DNA from: an uncultured Prevotella sp.
GTDB lineage: Bacteria; Bacteroidota; Bacteroidia; Bacteroidales; Bacteroidaceae
Direction of reading: 5' to 3'
NCBI RefSeq assembly: GCF_946407605.1
Contig: NZ_CAMJOS010000001.1
Coordinates: forward strand, 186,001 to 250,000
Length of the DNA: 64,000 nucleotides
Position 1 is the first letter of the stretch. Each line of letters begins with the position of its first letter. Shown in pieces: positions 63,010 to 64,000 of this stretch. The notes beneath the pieces are model-generated. The model was not told where the DNA came from. It was given only the letters and a program-made list of their open reading frames with translations, and did not search any database. Position numbers and translations under genes: made by a program.

Positions 63010-64000
63010 ATGAATATCGAGACACTGATAAGTCAAGCTGCTGGTGAGGCCGTGAAGGCACTCTATGGCATGGAGGCTAACGAAAAGATGCTGCAGTTGC
63101 AGAAGACACGCAGCGAGTTTGAGGGTAACCTGACACTGGTAGTCTTCCCCTTTGTGAAGGCTGCAAAGAAATCACCCGAGCAGACAGCTCAGGAGATTGG
63201 TCAGTATTTGGTCGGCAACTGTTCGGCTGTTGAGAAGTTCAACGTGGTAAAGGGATTCCTGAACCTGAGCATCGGCGAAGGTGCATGGCTGCAGTTACTG
63301 CAGGCCATCGATCAGGACGACCGCTTCGGCATGAAGACTGCAAACGAGGATTCTCCCCTCGTGATGATCGAGTATAGCTCCCCCAACACCAACAAGCCTT
63401 TGCACCTTGGTCATGTGCGCAACAACCTGCTGGGTTGGTCGCTGGCCCAGATCATGGAGGCCAACGGCAACAAGGTGGTGAAGACCAACATCGTAAACGA
63501 CCGCGGTATTCATATCTGTAAGTCAATGCTGGCTTGGTTGAAGTACGGCAATGGCGAGACACCCGAATCGTCTGGCAAGAAGGGCGACCACCTGATTGGT
63601 GACTACTACGTAGCCTTCGACAAGCACTATCGTGAGGAGGTTAAGGAACTCATGGCTCAGGGCATGGACGAGGAGAAGGCCAAGCAGGAGGCTCCGCTGA
63701 TTAAGGAGGCTCATGAGATGCTGGTGAAATGGGAGAACAACGACCCTGAAGTTCGCGCCCTGTGGGAGAAGATGAACAACTGGGTGTATGCCGGCTTCGA
63801 CGAGACCTACAAGAAGATGGGCGTTGGCTTCGATAAGATTTACTACGAATCACAGACCTACCTGAAGGGTAAGGCCAAGGTAGAAGAGGGACTCGCCAAG
63901 GGACTTTTTGAGCGTCACGAGGACAACTCTGTTTGGGCCGACCTGACCAACGAAGGTCTGGACCAGAAGCTGTTGCTCCGTTCTGACGGTACTTCAGTAT
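63010..64000 (+). CDS. argS: Arginyl-tRNA synthetase (C-terminal part cut by window edge)
   Basis: The visible 330 residues begin MNIETLISQAAGEAVKALYG. They include the ArgRS N-terminal additional domain (about 1-110), which recognises the tRNA D-loop. The class I signature HLGH follows in PNTNKPLHLGHVRNN (about 133), then the Rossmann core with DRGIHICKSM. It charges tRNA-Arg with arginine. The anticodon-binding domain lies beyond the window. The gene is divergent from the 2282-residue protein gene. Confidence 0.97.
   Translation, partial: MNIETLISQAAGEAVKALYGMEANEKMLQLQKTRSEFEGNLTLVVFPFVKAAKKSPEQTAQEIGQYLVGNCSAVEKFNVVKGFLNLSIGEGAWLQLLQAIDQDDRFGMKTANEDSPLVMIEYSSPNTNKPLHLGHVRNNLLGWSLAQIMEANGNKVVKTNIVNDRGIHICKSMLAWLKYGNGETPESSGKKGDHLIGDYYVAFDKHYREEVKELMAQGMDEEKAKQEAPLIKEAHEMLVKWENNDPEVRALWEKMNNWVYAGFDETYKKMGVGFDKIYYESQTYLKGKAKVEEGLAKGLFERHEDNSVWADLTNEGLDQKLLLRSDGTSV

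Overview
The window looks like chromosome of a Bacteroidales bacterium, most likely Prevotellaceae (gut or rumen type). The reasons are the Bacteroidetes promoter signature (TTTG about 20 bp before TAnnTTTG) in front of most transcription units, type IX secretion genes porU and porV, a C10 (interpain/SpeB-like) protease, DUF4954 and DUF6057 proteins, and very large secreted proteins ending in a short 'DLxGxxV...GLYIxxGKK' tail. Core genes (dnaA, rplM-rpsI-rpsB-tsf, argS, hflX, ispF, folB) are interleaved with accessory genes. No prophage, insertion sequence, CRISPR array, tRNA or rRNA was seen. The first gene (DUF4954) and the last gene (argS) are cut by the window edges.

Layout. 1-5.6 kb: DUF4954 protein (-), a secreted GH127 beta-L-arabinofuranosidase (+) and HflX (-). 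5.7-18 kb: a pectin/hemicellulose region. A histidine-kinase remnant (-) faces a PL11 rhamnogalacturonan lyase operon (+: PL11, DUF6057 membrane protein, CXXCH/PD40 lipoprotein) across a control region with inverted, homologous promoters. Converging on it is a minus-strand set: MG2-domain protein, dual esterase, GH97. 18-24 kb: dnaA, an MCE-family protein, amidase-SPOR, FolB, an orphan ribonucleotide-reductase tail domain, and aquaporin. 24-26.6 kb: two glycosyltransferases divergent from a candidate structured RNA, with a perfect FNR-type palindrome between them. 26.6-32.5 kb: FAH-family protein, porU, porV, ispF (-). 32.7-36.4 kb: BlaI/BlaR1-like regulatory pair with palindromic operators, a small lipoprotein and an esterase (+).

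36.4-48 kb: a probable single minus-strand operon encoding a TPR-SpoIIE phosphatase, an RsbW-type kinase, a STAS antagonist, a soluble histidine kinase, a 2519-residue repeat adhesin and a 65-residue acidic peptide. 48-51 kb: the ribosomal operon rplM-rpsI-rpsB-tsf. 51-63 kb: a small conserved protein, the C10 protease and a 2282-residue multidomain surface protein. 63 kb onward: argS.

How the parts fit: porU/porV provide the late, outer-membrane steps of type IX secretion. GH127, the adhesin, the C10 protease and the 2282-residue protein carry candidate type IX tails. The glycoside hydrolases, lyase and esterases point to pectin side-chain use. The partner-switching operon is the most unusual system here, because a complete phosphatase/kinase/antagonist switch without a sigma factor is physically joined to a giant surface protein. 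Dispersed 7-bp repeats sit inside several genes, and several intergenic palindrome arrays are described in the findings.
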